Positions 7,968-17,352 of a stretch of DNA of 64,000 nt are shown here, piece after piece. The notes under the pieces are model-generated. The model was not told the origin of the DNA and searched no databases. It saw nothing but the letters and a program-made list of their open reading frames with translations. The stretch's first letter is position 1. Each line of letters starts with the position of its first letter. Origin of the DNA: CALVGQ01 sp031551965 (GTDB lineage Bacteria > Bacillota_I > Bacilli_A > Erysipelotrichales > Erysipelotrichaceae); contig JAVBMW010000001.1 of assembly GCA_031551965.1 (NCBI GenBank), forward strand, positions 1 to 64,000, written 5' to 3'. A program made the translations under genes and the position numbers.

Positions 7968-9126
7968 AATAATTTCGATCGAACGTTATTACTGTATAGA
8001 ATTTAGTTTCTTTATTTAACAGCGCTTCATTAATTCTTTCTTGAATCATCTGATCAGTCATTTTTAACCCATAAGGTACTACAACGTCAAAGATTAAATT
8101 GGTGTGAGTTGGTCCTGTAACCATCCTAAAGTCATGAAAGCATAATTCTGAGCTAATTGAAACCAATATCTCTTCAATCATCATTCGATTAACTTTTACC
8201 TTTTCATCTGTCAAATCAATTGGATCCATATGTATTGTCATCATTATGTGTAAACGTTCATATAATTCTCTTTCGATATGATCTACTGAGTCATGGACTT
8301 CCAGTATATCTCTTCTTGCATCAATTTCAACATGAGCACTACCTAAAAGTTTCCCTGGTCCATAATCGTGGATAATCAAATCATGTACTCCGATCATTCC
8401 ATCATGAGACATAATTAGCTCTTGGATCTCATTTATCATTTTCTGATCCGCTGGTTTTCCCAACAATTCATCAACTGTCTGTTTAATGATTCCATAACCA
8501 GAATAAAAAACGAATAAAGAAACAAAACAGCCTAATACACCATCAATTGGTAAAGTAGTAAACTGACTTGAGCATAGTGCAATCAAACTAACCCCTGTAG
8601 AAATCGTATCATTCAAGCTATCTTTTGATACTGCAAATAAAATGCTGGAATTAATAAGATTTCCCATTTTTTTATAGAATGAAGACATCCAAAATTTGAT
8701 GAGAATCGACAAACCTAATGAGATAAATATTCCCCAACTAAAGATAACTTTATTGGGATTCATTATTTTATCAATCGAATTTTTAAATAACTCATAACTC
8801 ACGAACAAGATAACGATCGCGATGACCAATGAAATCAAATATTCTATCCGACCATGTCCGAAAGGATGTTCTTTATCAGCGGGTTTAGCTGCCATTTTAT
8901 ATCCAAATAAAGTGATAATATTCGTAGCACTGTCACTCAGATTATTAAAGGCATCAGATATAATAGTGATCGATCCACTCATTATTCCCAACAATAATTT
9001 AAGGGCAAACAAGAATACATTACAGACAATTCCCACACAACTAGAGACAAATCCTACTTTTTCATGGGTTTTCTCATTTTGAAAATCTTTGTCTTTAATA
9101 AATAATTTTAATATTAGTGAACTCAC
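7966..9126 (-). CDS. Cation diffusion facilitator (CDF) family transporter
   Basis: Proton-coupled exporter of divalent metals such as Zn, Mn or Fe, 386 residues, in the cytoplasmic membrane. Six membrane segments; the metal-site helix reads SDAFNNLSDSATN, followed by the cytosolic loop HPFGHGRIEY. The C-terminal half is a CDF cytoplasmic dimer domain (LGSAHVEIDA, IHMDP) followed by a second copy-like tail of about 85 residues, longer than FieF. The start is GTG at 9126 with GGAGGG upstream. Metal specificity cannot be read. Confidence 0.88.
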   Translation of the reverse strand: MSSLILKLFIKDKDFQNEKTHEKVGFVSSCVGIVCNVFLFALKLLLGIMSGSITIISDAFNNLSDSATNIITLFGYKMAAKPADKEHPFGHGRIEYLISLVIAIVILFVSYELFKNSIDKIMNPNKVIFSWGIFISLGLSILIKFWMSSFYKKMGNLINSSILFAVSKDSLNDTISTGVSLIALCSSQFTTLPIDGVLGCFVSLFVFYSGYGIIKQTVDELLGKPADQKMINEIQELIMSHDGMIGVHDLIIHDYGPGKLLGSAHVEIDARRDILEVHDSVDHIERELYERLHIMMTIHMDPIDLTDEKVKVNRMMIEEILVSISSELCFHDFRMVTGPTHTNLIFDVVVPYGLKMTDQMIQERINEALLNKETKFYTVITFDRNY

Positions 9127-9144
9127 AAAATCCCTCCAATGGAA

Positions 9145-9696
9145 TTATTTTAACACATTTTTCAAATCAATGTTTTGCTTATTATCAAGGCTCAAATTAA
9201 GCTTTAATTTTAGTGTCATCATTGGTCTAACTATTAATGAAGGTACAAATGCATAAACTACTTGAACGATATACACACGTTGTGCATAGAAATTCACTTT
9301 TAAATCTAACCAAGTATATAATATATTTGAATTAATCAAAACAATGTAAATACATCCTACAAATAACACTAACATTACCTTCTCAATATGGAACCAACTT
9401 TTTTTTACTAAGTGATATTTATTCCAAACTAAACCTTGAACTAAACAAGCGACAAAACTAATCGCAGTGTATCCTGAAAATAGGCTTTGTGCATCAAATA
9501 AGGCACAGCTTAAACAGTAAGTTGAAAAGAATACCATTGCATAATACAAAGTTGATATAAAATCTTTTGAGCAAATAAGTAGATAAACTATAATTGATAC
9601 TCCGATCAATCCACTAACTAATTTATACTCATAAATCCAATAATTAAGCATTAATATTTCTAATACAATAACAAATCCTAAGTTAAATTTTTTCAT
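9145..9696 (-). CDS. Hypothetical multi-span membrane protein
   Basis: A 183-residue protein with about five hydrophobic helices, a conserved-looking aromatic loop (LVWNKYHLVKKSWFHIEK) and a hydrophilic tail. I do not recognise the family. The start is the ATG at 9696, preceded by GAGGTGATC. It diverges from the WYL regulator across a 12-bp-arm palindrome, which suggests that regulator controls it. Confidence 0.6.
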   Translation of the reverse strand: MKKFNLGFVIVLEILMLNYWIYEYKLVSGLIGVSIIVYLLICSKDFISTLYYAMVFFSTYCLSCALFDAQSLFSGYTAISFVACLVQGLVWNKYHLVKKSWFHIEKVMLVLFVGCIYIVLINSNILYTWLDLKVNFYAQRVYIVQVVYAFVPSLIVRPMMTLKLKLNLSLDNKQNIDLKNVLK

Positions 9697-9736
9697 TTTG
9701 ATCACCTCACGACAGTATATTAGCACAACTTCTGCA

Positions 9737-9768
9737 ATATCACTGTACTATAAATGGTACAGTGATAT
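9737..9768. promoter_or_regulatory. Perfect palindromic operator between divergent genes
   Basis: Arms ATATCACTGTAC (9737-9748) and GTACAGTGATAT (9757-9768) are perfect complements with an 8-nt spacer. The right arm overlaps an extended -10 (TGATATAAT, 9763-9771) for the WYL gene, and the left arm lies in the promoter zone of the divergent membrane protein. Likely the binding site of the WYL regulator. Confidence 0.7.
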
Positions 9769-9787
9769 AATATTAGTGGTGATTAAC

Positions 9788-10750
9788 GTGAAAAAAGAAA
9801 ATCAAAAACAGAGAATTTTATTTATATTAAAAATTTTACAAGATATCTCCAATGAAGAAAATCCGATAAGCATGCCTAATCTAGTACAATCGTGTTTAAA
9901 TGCAGGAATAGAGGCAGAACGCCGATCTGTTTATAGAGATATTTGCACATTGGTCGATTTCGGTTATGACATCATTTTTACCAAAACGCCTATACAAGGG
10001 TATTACTTGGCTTCTTCTACTTTTGAGATAGCTGAACTCAAATTATTAGTTGATGCGATTCAATCCGCACAATTTTTGACTAAAAAGAAAAGTAAAGAGT
10101 TGATCGAAAAAATATCATCATTAACTAATATTTATCAAGGTGATGAACTTGCTGGACAACTACTAACCTACAATAAACAAGATAATGAACAAATCTATTA
10201 CAACATTGATGCAATCCAAAACGCGATATCTCATCAAAAGTCTATTACATTTAAGTATTTCGATATGATGATCAACAATCAAAAAAAATATCGTAAACAA
10301 GAAAAAAAATACGCTTTAGTACCTTACGCTTTAGTTTGGAACAAAGAAAGATATTATTGCATTGGTTATGATGTTAAACATCAAAATTTTTCTCATTATC
10401 GATTGGATAAAATGGATAATATTGAATCTATCTTTTTTGATGGGGAAAAAATCGAGCTTGATTTAAATGATTATCTCGTTAAAATAATGGGAATGTATAC
10501 TGGAACACAAGAAAATGTTACACTTCGTTTTGATAATTCACTTGCGAGTCAAGTCTTTGATCAATTTGGTAAAAACATGATCATTACCCATAAAGACGAT
10601 GACACATTCACAATTAACTTAAATATTGAACTCGCCCCACCTTTTATTAATTGGATCATGCAATATACAAATAGAGTCAAAATCCTCTCACCTCAATCTT
10701 TAATTGATACGATAAAAGAAAAAGCTACAGAAATTCTGCAACTTTATTAA
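9788..10750 (+). CDS. WYL-domain transcriptional regulator
   Basis: A DeoR/YafY-type regulator of about 320 residues. An N-terminal winged helix (residues 1-70; KQRILFILKILQ then RRSVYRDICTLVDFGYDI) is followed by a WYL domain with the signature RYYCIGYD and a later HYRLDKM, and a C-terminal WCX-like region. WYL domains bind small ligands or nucleic acid. The start is GTG at 9788 with GGTG upstream; a longer frame to 9698 would span the operator and lacks a ribosome site. Likely autoregulated through the palindrome. Confidence 0.85.
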   Translation: MKKENQKQRILFILKILQDISNEENPISMPNLVQSCLNAGIEAERRSVYRDICTLVDFGYDIIFTKTPIQGYYLASSTFEIAELKLLVDAIQSAQFLTKKKSKELIEKISSLTNIYQGDELAGQLLTYNKQDNEQIYYNIDAIQNAISHQKSITFKYFDMMINNQKKYRKQEKKYALVPYALVWNKERYYCIGYDVKHQNFSHYRLDKMDNIESIFFDGEKIELDLNDYLVKIMGMYTGTQENVTLRFDNSLASQVFDQFGKNMIITHKDDDTFTINLNIELAPPFINWIMQYTNRVKILSPQSLIDTIKEKATEILQLY

Positions 10751-10753
10751 AAA

Positions 10754-11122
10754 TCATAATATTTCAAACGCATTACACTTTTTTGACTTTATGAATTCAG
10801 TTCCCTGATTTGTCTTTTTTGATATTGTTTCAGAATCAATTCTTTCATATTCAATAATTCTGCAATTTTCCTCAGTTTGTGGTTTTCCATAGTAGTACCA
10901 TTGCCAAATTATTTTTCTAGCTTTCCTAACAACAAAGGTCTTCTCGTTTGAAATAATTCCGTCGGGATCAATTATAATACATTTTTCATTATCATCGAAA
11001 AAAAGTATTAGCTCATTTTCAATTAATTCACATGAAACTACACGATGGTAATTATCATAGGGCCTACCAAAACACTCAGAGAAAAAACAAAGAGTTCCAT
11101 TTTTAAAAACGGTTACTATCAT
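10754..11122 (-). CDS. Hypothetical protein, 122 residues
   Basis: Beta-rich, no membrane segment, several Cys and aromatic residues (IIWQWYYYGKP). Its ATG overlaps the end of the M24 peptidase gene (4 nt), so it is translated by coupling and belongs to the mutY-peptidase operon. I do not recognise the family. Codon use resembles its neighbours. Confidence 0.6.
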   Translation of the reverse strand: MIVTVFKNGTLCFFSECFGRPYDNYHRVVSCELIENELILFFDDNEKCIIIDPDGIISNEKTFVVRKARKIIWQWYYYGKPQTEENCRIIEYERIDSETISKKTNQGTEFIKSKKCNAFEIL

Positions 11123-12177
11123 GAAATTACTGGATCATCTTTAGGATAATGATTGAGGACCTCACAACCTTCTTTTGTAACTAAAACTAAATCTTCAATA
11201 CGCACACCACCAACATTTGGTATATAAATACCCGGTTCTATGGAAAAACACATTCCTTCTTCCACTAACATTTCATTGATGCTACTTACATCATAAGGCT
11301 CATGTCCGCTAAGGCCGATCCCGTGTCCTGTACGATGGATAAAATACTCACCATACCCTGCTTCTGAAATAATATTTCTTGCTGCTAAATCGATTTCTTT
11401 GAAGCTTATTCCTGGTTTCACTTTAGCGATCGCCGCAAGATTTGCGTTTAAAACTAAGTCATAAATTTCTTTCATTGTATTTTCTTTGAAAAAGAATGTC
11501 CGTGTCATATCACTACAATATCCTTCATATTTGCATCCCATATCTACAATGATTGACATACCTTCTTCTAGCATTTTTACACTTGGCACCGCATGAGGAT
11601 CAGCACAGTTTTCTTTAAATGCAACAATAGTTTCAAATGCAGGACCACATCCCGTCATATCCAAAAACAATTGATCGATCACATTCGCTAATTCTATTTC
11701 TGTCATACCTAAATGAATTGATTCTTTTACAATTTGCATCACCTCATCGTTGATCAAACTTGACTTGCGCATCTTTTCTTGTTCATCTAGCATTTTGATA
11801 CTTCTGATTTTATCTGATAATGTTGATGCACTCACAAATTTGCATTCGCGTAAATAGCTTTGTAGTTTCAATAAAAAACCTGCATTCCAGTTTTTATCTA
11901 TGCCTATCACGTTTCCATTTAAATTTTCAGCCAATAATTTTACTGCATCCACTGTATCATTAAATCGGATTATTTCAAATTGTTCATTTTTACTACATGG
12001 AAACAAATCATTCAGAAACATTTTAGGTATTCCTGTTTGATTCACAAGTAAAACATTTAATCTTTCACCACAAGAAAATTGTTTATCCACAAAATAGCTC
12101 ATTGAACTTGGATCACTTAAAATGCAATGATCTACCTTGTTTTCAATCATTAATGATTGAAGTTGTTTAACCCTCAT
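11119..12177 (-). CDS. M24 family Xaa-Pro peptidase
   Basis: Creatinase/prolidase-type metallopeptidase that cleaves peptides with proline at the second position; cytosolic, about 352 residues. The N-terminal creatinase-like domain covers about 1-125. The dimetal ligands are visible: Asp in IVDMGCKYEG and in CSDMTRTFF, His in HRTGHGIGLSGHEP, Glu in SIEPGIYIP and in VRIEDLV. The ATG at 12177 overlaps the mutY stop (ATGA) and has GGAG upstream, so the longer frame to 12204 is rejected. Confidence 0.9.
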   Translation of the reverse strand: MRVKQLQSLMIENKVDHCILSDPSSMSYFVDKQFSCGERLNVLLVNQTGIPKMFLNDLFPCSKNEQFEIIRFNDTVDAVKLLAENLNGNVIGIDKNWNAGFLLKLQSYLRECKFVSASTLSDKIRSIKMLDEQEKMRKSSLINDEVMQIVKESIHLGMTEIELANVIDQLFLDMTGCGPAFETIVAFKENCADPHAVPSVKMLEEGMSIIVDMGCKYEGYCSDMTRTFFFKENTMKEIYDLVLNANLAAIAKVKPGISFKEIDLAARNIISEAGYGEYFIHRTGHGIGLSGHEPYDVSSINEMLVEEGMCFSIEPGIYIPNVGGVRIEDLVLVTKEGCEVLNHYPKDDPVIS

Positions 12178-13169
12178 ATTTTTTTCTCCATTTCTTTGAT
12201 CCATTTATAATGAGCTGTAACCATGCTTAAATTGCTTAATTCTTCATGATTTACCCATTTAGTATGTTCTATGTTTATGTCTTTCACTTTTATTCTGTAA
12301 CAAGTCATATACCAAATCCGATGACTAAAAATATGTTTTCTCTTTTCTATAAATGTTGCTTCGCTTAAAATATCAGGCTTATCTTTAAACTGAGGTAATC
12401 TTGATAATCCAATCATTAAACCATCTGACCAATCATCACTAATCAAGATTTGGTCTTTTTCATTTTCAATATAGTACGTAAATAGTTGAATTTCAGTAGG
12501 TGGCTTTGTCGCTTTTTTAACTGGGTAATCATTTTGAGTGTGATCCTTGTAACTCATACACATTTCTCTAAATGGACACAGAAGACATCCTGGATTTTTT
12601 GGTGTGCAGACTAATGCTCCAATTTCCATAAGCCCTTGTGTAAAATCAGAAGGATCACAATCTTCCATCCACTCATAAACAATGTTATACACCCGATCTA
12701 CAGTTGATTTCTTGGTGATATCTTCCTCGATCTTCAACAATCTTGTGGTCACTCTTAGCACATTACCATCCACAGCTGGCGCTCTTAAATGAAAAGCTAT
12801 ACTTCCGATTGCCCCAGCAGTATAAAATCCGATTCCTGGTATTTCTCTAAGCAATTCAATACTATTAGGCATTTTCCCTTGATATTTTTCTTCTATCAGT
12901 TTTGCACCTTCATGTAGCTTTCTCGCTCGATTATAATAACCCAATCCTTGCCACATTTTAAGTACATCTTCAATCTGTGCATTTGCGAGATCATGAATCG
13001 TTGGCCATCTATTTATCCATCTTTCAAAATAAGGTAACATTGATTCAATTCGAGTTTGCTGAGCCATGATCTCACTTACCCAAATCATATAAGGATCACT
13101 ATGTTTTCTAAATGCTAAATCTCGTTTATTTTCATTGTACCAAGTTGTACAAGCTCTATTTATTTTCAT
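12174..13169 (-). CDS. mutY: A/G-specific adenine glycosylase MutY
   Basis: Removes adenine mispaired with 8-oxoguanine. 331 residues. Catalytic Glu in SEIMAQQTR, helix-hairpin-helix LREIPGIGFYTAGAI, catalytic Asp in PAVDGNVLRV, and a 4Fe-4S loop with spacing Cys-x6-Cys-x2-Cys-x5-Cys near 188-204. The C-terminal NUDIX-like recognition domain is present but short. The ribosome site is poor. It is first gene of a three-gene run with the M24 peptidase and the 122-residue protein. Confidence 0.95.
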   Translation of the reverse strand: MKINRACTTWYNENKRDLAFRKHSDPYMIWVSEIMAQQTRIESMLPYFERWINRWPTIHDLANAQIEDVLKMWQGLGYYNRARKLHEGAKLIEEKYQGKMPNSIELLREIPGIGFYTAGAIGSIAFHLRAPAVDGNVLRVTTRLLKIEEDITKKSTVDRVYNIVYEWMEDCDPSDFTQGLMEIGALVCTPKNPGCLLCPFREMCMSYKDHTQNDYPVKKATKPPTEIQLFTYYIENEKDQILISDDWSDGLMIGLSRLPQFKDKPDILSEATFIEKRKHIFSHRIWYMTCYRIKVKDINIEHTKWVNHEELSNLSMVTAHYKWIKEMEKKI

Positions 13170-13206
13170 AATCTTATTCTATCTTAACTATCAAAATCAT
13201 GCAACG

Positions 13207-13235
13207 AAAACAAAAATAAGGAATATTCTTCCTTA
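13207..13235 (-). terminator. Terminator of the polysaccharide deacetylase gene
   Basis: Minus-strand stem TAAGGAA / TTCCTTA with a 5-nt loop, followed by TTTTTGTTTT. The stop codon is in the stem. Confidence 0.75.
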
Positions 13236-14549
13236 CTTTGTAGTGTGATAGATCAATCCTTCTTGAGGAGTAATATTTTTTGCCGCAAATAACTCAGATA
13301 AAGTCACAAGCTGATAACCTTCTTTTACTAGTAATGGAATTAAAACATCAAGCGCATCTGCAGATTCTGTATAAATATCATGCATAACTACAACACCATC
13401 ACTTAAATCAGATTGAGACAACCGATCAATCGTCAGTTGAGCATCTCTTGTCTTCCAATCTTCAGGATCAATATTCCATAGCATAAAGGAATATGTACTC
13501 ATTTGGGAAATTTTATCATTAATTACACCATAAGGCGGTCTATAAAAACGGATTCCTACCTGATTATCTGTAAGTTTTGCCAAGATTCTTGTCGGTTCAT
13601 TCAATTGATATTCCAATTCTTTTTCATTTAACTTAGTTAATTTTTTGTGATTATAGGAATGAGAAGCGATTTCACTTCCTGAGTTGATCACATCAATTAC
13701 GATTTGTGGACTTTCTTCCATTCTAAATCCTTGCATAAAGAATGTTGCTGCTTGTCCATACTTTTCTAGGGTATCAATAATTCTTGGTGATGATCTTTTT
13801 ACTGGTCCATCATCTAAAGTTATCGCAACCATTGGACGATTCGGATCAACAAAACGCTTAATAATATCAATTTTTGGATCTTCTTCAGTTTGTATAACCC
13901 CTGTTTCAAAAAGAAGATGATTTGCGATTTTATTCAAATCAAAACTGAAATAAAATGCATGATTCTTTATCCATTCATTTTCATTGACATAAATCGTCAT
14001 TTTTTCTTCAGTCAAAACAAGATTTAAATTCTTTAATTGATTCCACATCGTTTTCTCAATAAAAGTAAAATCAAATCCAATACTTTCATCAAGTTGCGAT
14101 TGACATTCATATCTGATTTCATTGCTTATTTTTTTCAGCATTTTTTGATCTAATAATTTTTCGATTTGTATCAGTTCTTTATTTGATAAATCGATCCAAT
14201 AACTATAGAAACTTATTTGATCTGAATCTTTATATTTCAAATCATAAACAAGATTAACTAAACTATCATTTACATGATTTAGTTGATAGTCTATTGTTGC
14301 CTCCAATGAATTATCTAATTTGTTTTTCACTTCTTCATTGATGCTATGTACGATTTTATCTAAAGATTCATCATTAAATTGTGGATAGAATAAAACTGTT
14401 TTCAATTTGTCCAGTTTAATAACTTCATAACCATAATTTTCAATATTTCTTGATACTTCTTTATGTTCAGATTTGCAACTTATTAAAGAGAAGCAAATCA
14501 ACAATGCTACGAATGATAATAGAATATTTTTCACATTTATTTTTCTCAT
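13233..14549 (-). CDS. Polysaccharide deacetylase lipoprotein (PdaC-like)
   Basis: Cell-surface carbohydrate esterase family 4 enzyme, likely a peptidoglycan deacetylase, 438 residues. A lipoprotein signal with lipobox LISC (Cys about residue 25) anchors it. Residues about 40-220 form a DUF3298/DUF4163-like domain, as in PdaC. The NodB domain has the metal/catalytic motifs TLDDGP (about 246), SHSYNH and RFYRPPYG, with MHD near the end. GGAGG precedes the ATG. Deacetylation usually gives lysozyme resistance. Confidence 0.9.
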   Translation of the reverse strand: MRKINVKNILLSFVALLICFSLISCKSEHKEVSRNIENYGYEVIKLDKLKTVLFYPQFNDESLDKIVHSINEEVKNKLDNSLEATIDYQLNHVNDSLVNLVYDLKYKDSDQISFYSYWIDLSNKELIQIEKLLDQKMLKKISNEIRYECQSQLDESIGFDFTFIEKTMWNQLKNLNLVLTEEKMTIYVNENEWIKNHAFYFSFDLNKIANHLLFETGVIQTEEDPKIDIIKRFVDPNRPMVAITLDDGPVKRSSPRIIDTLEKYGQAATFFMQGFRMEESPQIVIDVINSGSEIASHSYNHKKLTKLNEKELEYQLNEPTRILAKLTDNQVGIRFYRPPYGVINDKISQMSTYSFMLWNIDPEDWKTRDAQLTIDRLSQSDLSDGVVVMHDIYTESADALDVLIPLLVKEGYQLVTLSELFAAKNITPQEGLIYHTTK

Positions 14550-14680
14550 AGTTTGCCTCCGAAGTCATTATAGCATAGCTAAATTATGAACCTACTAAAT
14601 ATTCTCTAAAGAATCCTTAATAATTTTTGTATTATTTGGAAAAACAACTTATAATAGTTTGTGACCTTAGGAGATAAACT

Positions 14681-15844
14681 ATGACCTCAAATAAAAAAAC
14701 ATTATTTATCCTGTATACTTTCTATTTATTTACTTTTATTACAATAACCTTTACCAATGCCTTCATGCAGACTTTCCTTCAACAACTCGGTTATACGGCA
14801 ATGGAGAGAGGGATTTTATTGTCTGGAACAGCAGTAGTAGCGATCATTTCTCCTATTATAATTGGATATTTGTGTGATCGATTTAAAACGGTTAAAAAAG
14901 TATATAATGGACTTCTTATATTGTTAGTTATATCCACATATGTTTTCTATCAAACTACTGGAAAAGTATTTTTTCTGCATTTGATTTTCACTTCTCTTGC
15001 GGGTGGATTGTTTAAAACATTTTGTGCAACTCAAGATACTTGGATTCTTGAAATAGGCGATTATTTTAAAACACGTTATGGATCTATTCGTGCTTTTGGC
15101 GCAATCGGTTGGATGCTTGGTTGTCCAATCGGAAGTTGGGTCATTGCGAAATATGGATATTCGATGTTAGGTACGGTTTTTACAGTTTTAAGCATTTTAG
15201 TCATTCTATTCACTTCTTTTATTCCAGATGCAACGAAACAACAATCTGAAAAAATCAAATTTTCTGATTTAACTCAATTATTTGCCAATAAAGAATATTT
15301 ATTGATCGTATTGATTTATTTATTTATCAATATGATGTCTACTGCAGATGCGATTACAGTCATCGATAAAATGATGATGTTAGGCGCTGATGAATCTTTA
15401 GTCGCAACACGATGGAGTGCAATGGCATTCAGTGAGCTTCCTTTATTTTTTGCAGGAAGTTTCTTGTTACGCCGTTTTGGTGATTTGCGATTAATGATTT
15501 TTGGTACAATCATGTATATTGTTCGATTTATTTTATGTGCTTTTGCGCCAACACCGATGATGCTGGTTGTTGTAAGTATGCTACAATCAATTACTTTCCC
15601 AATCACTATGATTTCCAGTAAAACACTAATTGATCGTGCTACACCTTCACATTTAAAAAGTAGTGGTCAAACAGTAGCCTCTTCAGTATATGCAGGTATT
15701 CCAGCATTACTTACCCCTATTATTTCTGGTTTCTTAATTTCAGTAGTAGGTGTAAACAATACTTTGATGCTGATATCAATGTATGGATTTGTATCATTGA
15801 TTTTATGTATTCCATACATAAAGATTAAAAACAGTGTTTGGTAA
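14681..15844 (+). CDS. Major facilitator superfamily transporter
   Basis: A 387-residue, roughly 12-helix permease. The loop after helix 2 has GYLCDRFKTVKK, the MFS motif A position, and RYGSIRAFGAIGW is typical of the MFS_1-like/LacY-NupG-like branch. The substrate is unknown; sugars, nucleosides or aromatic acids are possible. TAGGAG lies upstream of the ATG. Confidence 0.85.
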   Translation: MTSNKKTLFILYTFYLFTFITITFTNAFMQTFLQQLGYTAMERGILLSGTAVVAIISPIIIGYLCDRFKTVKKVYNGLLILLVISTYVFYQTTGKVFFLHLIFTSLAGGLFKTFCATQDTWILEIGDYFKTRYGSIRAFGAIGWMLGCPIGSWVIAKYGYSMLGTVFTVLSILVILFTSFIPDATKQQSEKIKFSDLTQLFANKEYLLIVLIYLFINMMSTADAITVIDKMMMLGADESLVATRWSAMAFSELPLFFAGSFLLRRFGDLRLMIFGTIMYIVRFILCAFAPTPMMLVVVSMLQSITFPITMISSKTLIDRATPSHLKSSGQTVASSVYAGIPALLTPIISGFLISVVGVNNTLMLISMYGFVSLILCIPYIKIKNSVW

Positions 15845-15868
15845 TGCATCCCTAAGGATGCATTTTAA
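15843..15868 (+). terminator. Weak terminator after the MFS gene
   Basis: Perfect stem AATGCATCC / GGATGCATT with loop CTAA, but the following TTAAATAT is short. It lies between converging genes. Confidence 0.55.
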
Positions 15869-16509
15869 ATATATAATTCAAACTCATTTTTATGGTAATT
15901 AATCATTCCATCTTTTTTCATTTTGGATAACTCATGGGATAAAGCACTTCGATCGACACACAAGAAATCCGCGAATTCTTCTCGATCAAATGGAATATAG
16001 ATTTTATTTGATCCTTGCTTGTCTGAAACGGATTTTAAGTAGCTAATTATTTTTTGTCTAAGTGTTCTAATTCCCAATAAATCTAATCGATTTTGTAAGA
16101 TGAAATTTTTTTGTGCAAGTATAAACAATAGATTTTCGATCAATCTAGCATTTTTAACAGATATCATTTTTTTATAATCCATGAATAATACGGTTGATTC
16201 TTTACTAGCTACTACACTGACCGGACTTTTAGCCACTTGTCCGCAACAAAGTGCTTCTTGAAAGTATTGATTTGGATGTATCGAGGTAACCACAATTCTT
16301 TCTCCTTGCTTTGTCTGTTTTACAATGTTTAGTTGTCCCTCTAGAACGATACCTACAGTCTTGACAGGGTCATCCAGTCTTAACAAGACATCATCTTTTT
16401 TTACTTTTTTGATTACACCATCGATTTCTTTCAACAATTCAAGTATTTCTTCTTCTGGTATTTGCATAAACAAATGATTTTTCTCTAAAAATTTTATATA
16501 TTTTTTCAT
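15865..16509 (-). CDS. Crp/Fnr-family transcriptional regulator
   Basis: A 214-residue regulator with an N-terminal cyclic-nucleotide-binding-like beta barrel (about 15-120, LEGQLNIVKQTKQGERI) and a C-terminal HTH_Crp helix-turn-helix (REEFADFLCVDRSALSHELSKMKKDGMI). Cys residues in ALCCGQ sit in the sensor domain, but there is no Fnr-type N-terminal cysteine cluster. It diverges from the ferredoxin-type gene at 16611, which it probably controls. AAAGGAAG is upstream. Confidence 0.88.
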   Translation of the reverse strand: MKKYIKFLEKNHLFMQIPEEEILELLKEIDGVIKKVKKDDVLLRLDDPVKTVGIVLEGQLNIVKQTKQGERIVVTSIHPNQYFQEALCCGQVAKSPVSVVASKESTVLFMDYKKMISVKNARLIENLLFILAQKNFILQNRLDLLGIRTLRQKIISYLKSVSDKQGSNKIYIPFDREEFADFLCVDRSALSHELSKMKKDGMINYHKNEFELYI

Positions 16510-16542
16510 AAATTCTTCCTTTTTATTATTATATTCAATTTC

Positions 16543-16556
16543 GTGTTAATTAGCAC
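16543..16556. promoter_or_regulatory. Candidate Crp/Fnr operator
   Basis: GTGTTAATTAGCAC, a 14-nt near-palindrome (one mismatched pair) midway between the divergent regulator and ferredoxin genes. Its size and symmetry suit a Crp/Fnr dimer. Confidence 0.4.
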
Positions 16557-16610
16557 CGATTATTATCTTTTATTCATTTAAAATGAATTCAAAACGAGGA
16601 GAATTAAAAA

Positions 16611-17315
16611 ATGAAAAGACAAATTATTAAAATTGACGAGAATTTATGCAACGGTTGCGGTTTATGTATAGCTGCATGTCACGAAAGTGCGATCGGCTTA
16701 GTAAATGGTAAGGCAACATTATTAAGAGATGACTACTGTGACGGATTAGGAAATTGTCTACCTGTATGTCCAACTGGTGCAATTACTTTTGAGATGAGAG
16801 AAGCTTTAGAATATAACGAAGAAGAGGTTAAACGCAATATCGCAAATAAGACTAAAGAAGAACCATTGGCATGTGGTTGTCCAGGCTCTCATTCTCGTGA
16901 AATCCGTCGTGAACCAAGTATCTCCCCTTCAGTTTCTTTGTCACTAACTCAATCAAGATTAAATCAATGGCCTGTACAAATTCAACTTGTTCCAACACAA
17001 GCGCCTTACTTTGATAATGCTAATCTGCTTATCGCTGCTGATTGTTCTGCTTATGCGTATGCAAACTTTCACAATGAGTTTATGCGTAACAAAATCACAA
17101 TCATTGGCTGTCCAAAGCTTGATCCTGTTGATTATAGCGAAAAACTAACAGAAATCTTACTTTCCAACAATATACGTTCCGTAACGATTGTACGTATGGA
17201 AGTACCTTGTTGTGGAGGAATTGAACATGCTGCAAAAGTTGCGATGCAAAATTCCGGTAAAATGATTCCTTGGCAAGTGATAACTATTTCTACAGAAGGC
17301 GAAATACTCGATTAA
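16611..17315 (+). CDS. 4Fe-4S ferredoxin-type protein with C-terminal domain
   Basis: A 234-residue cytosolic redox protein. The N-terminal ferredoxin domain has Cys13-x2-Cys-x2-Cys-x3-Cys23 and a second set at Cys43, Cys49 and Cys53. A middle CGCPGS segment (about 89) and two later motifs, GCPKLD and VPCCGGIEHA, hold further cysteines. Such proteins are commonly found beside Crp/Fnr regulators in anaerobes; the exact role is unknown. Ribosome site CGAGGAG. Followed by a terminator. Confidence 0.8.
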   Translation: MKRQIIKIDENLCNGCGLCIAACHESAIGLVNGKATLLRDDYCDGLGNCLPVCPTGAITFEMREALEYNEEEVKRNIANKTKEEPLACGCPGSHSREIRREPSISPSVSLSLTQSRLNQWPVQIQLVPTQAPYFDNANLLIAADCSAYAYANFHNEFMRNKITIIGCPKLDPVDYSEKLTEILLSNNIRSVTIVRMEVPCCGGIEHAAKVAMQNSGKMIPWQVITISTEGEILD

Positions 17316-17323
17316 ACCAAAAG

Positions 17324-17352
17324 AAAACTGACAATTTTTTGCCAGTTTTTTT
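17324..17352 (+). terminator. Terminator of the ferredoxin-type gene
   Basis: Stem AAAACTG-A-CAA / TTG-C-CAGTTTT with one mismatch, followed by seven T. Confidence 0.7.
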
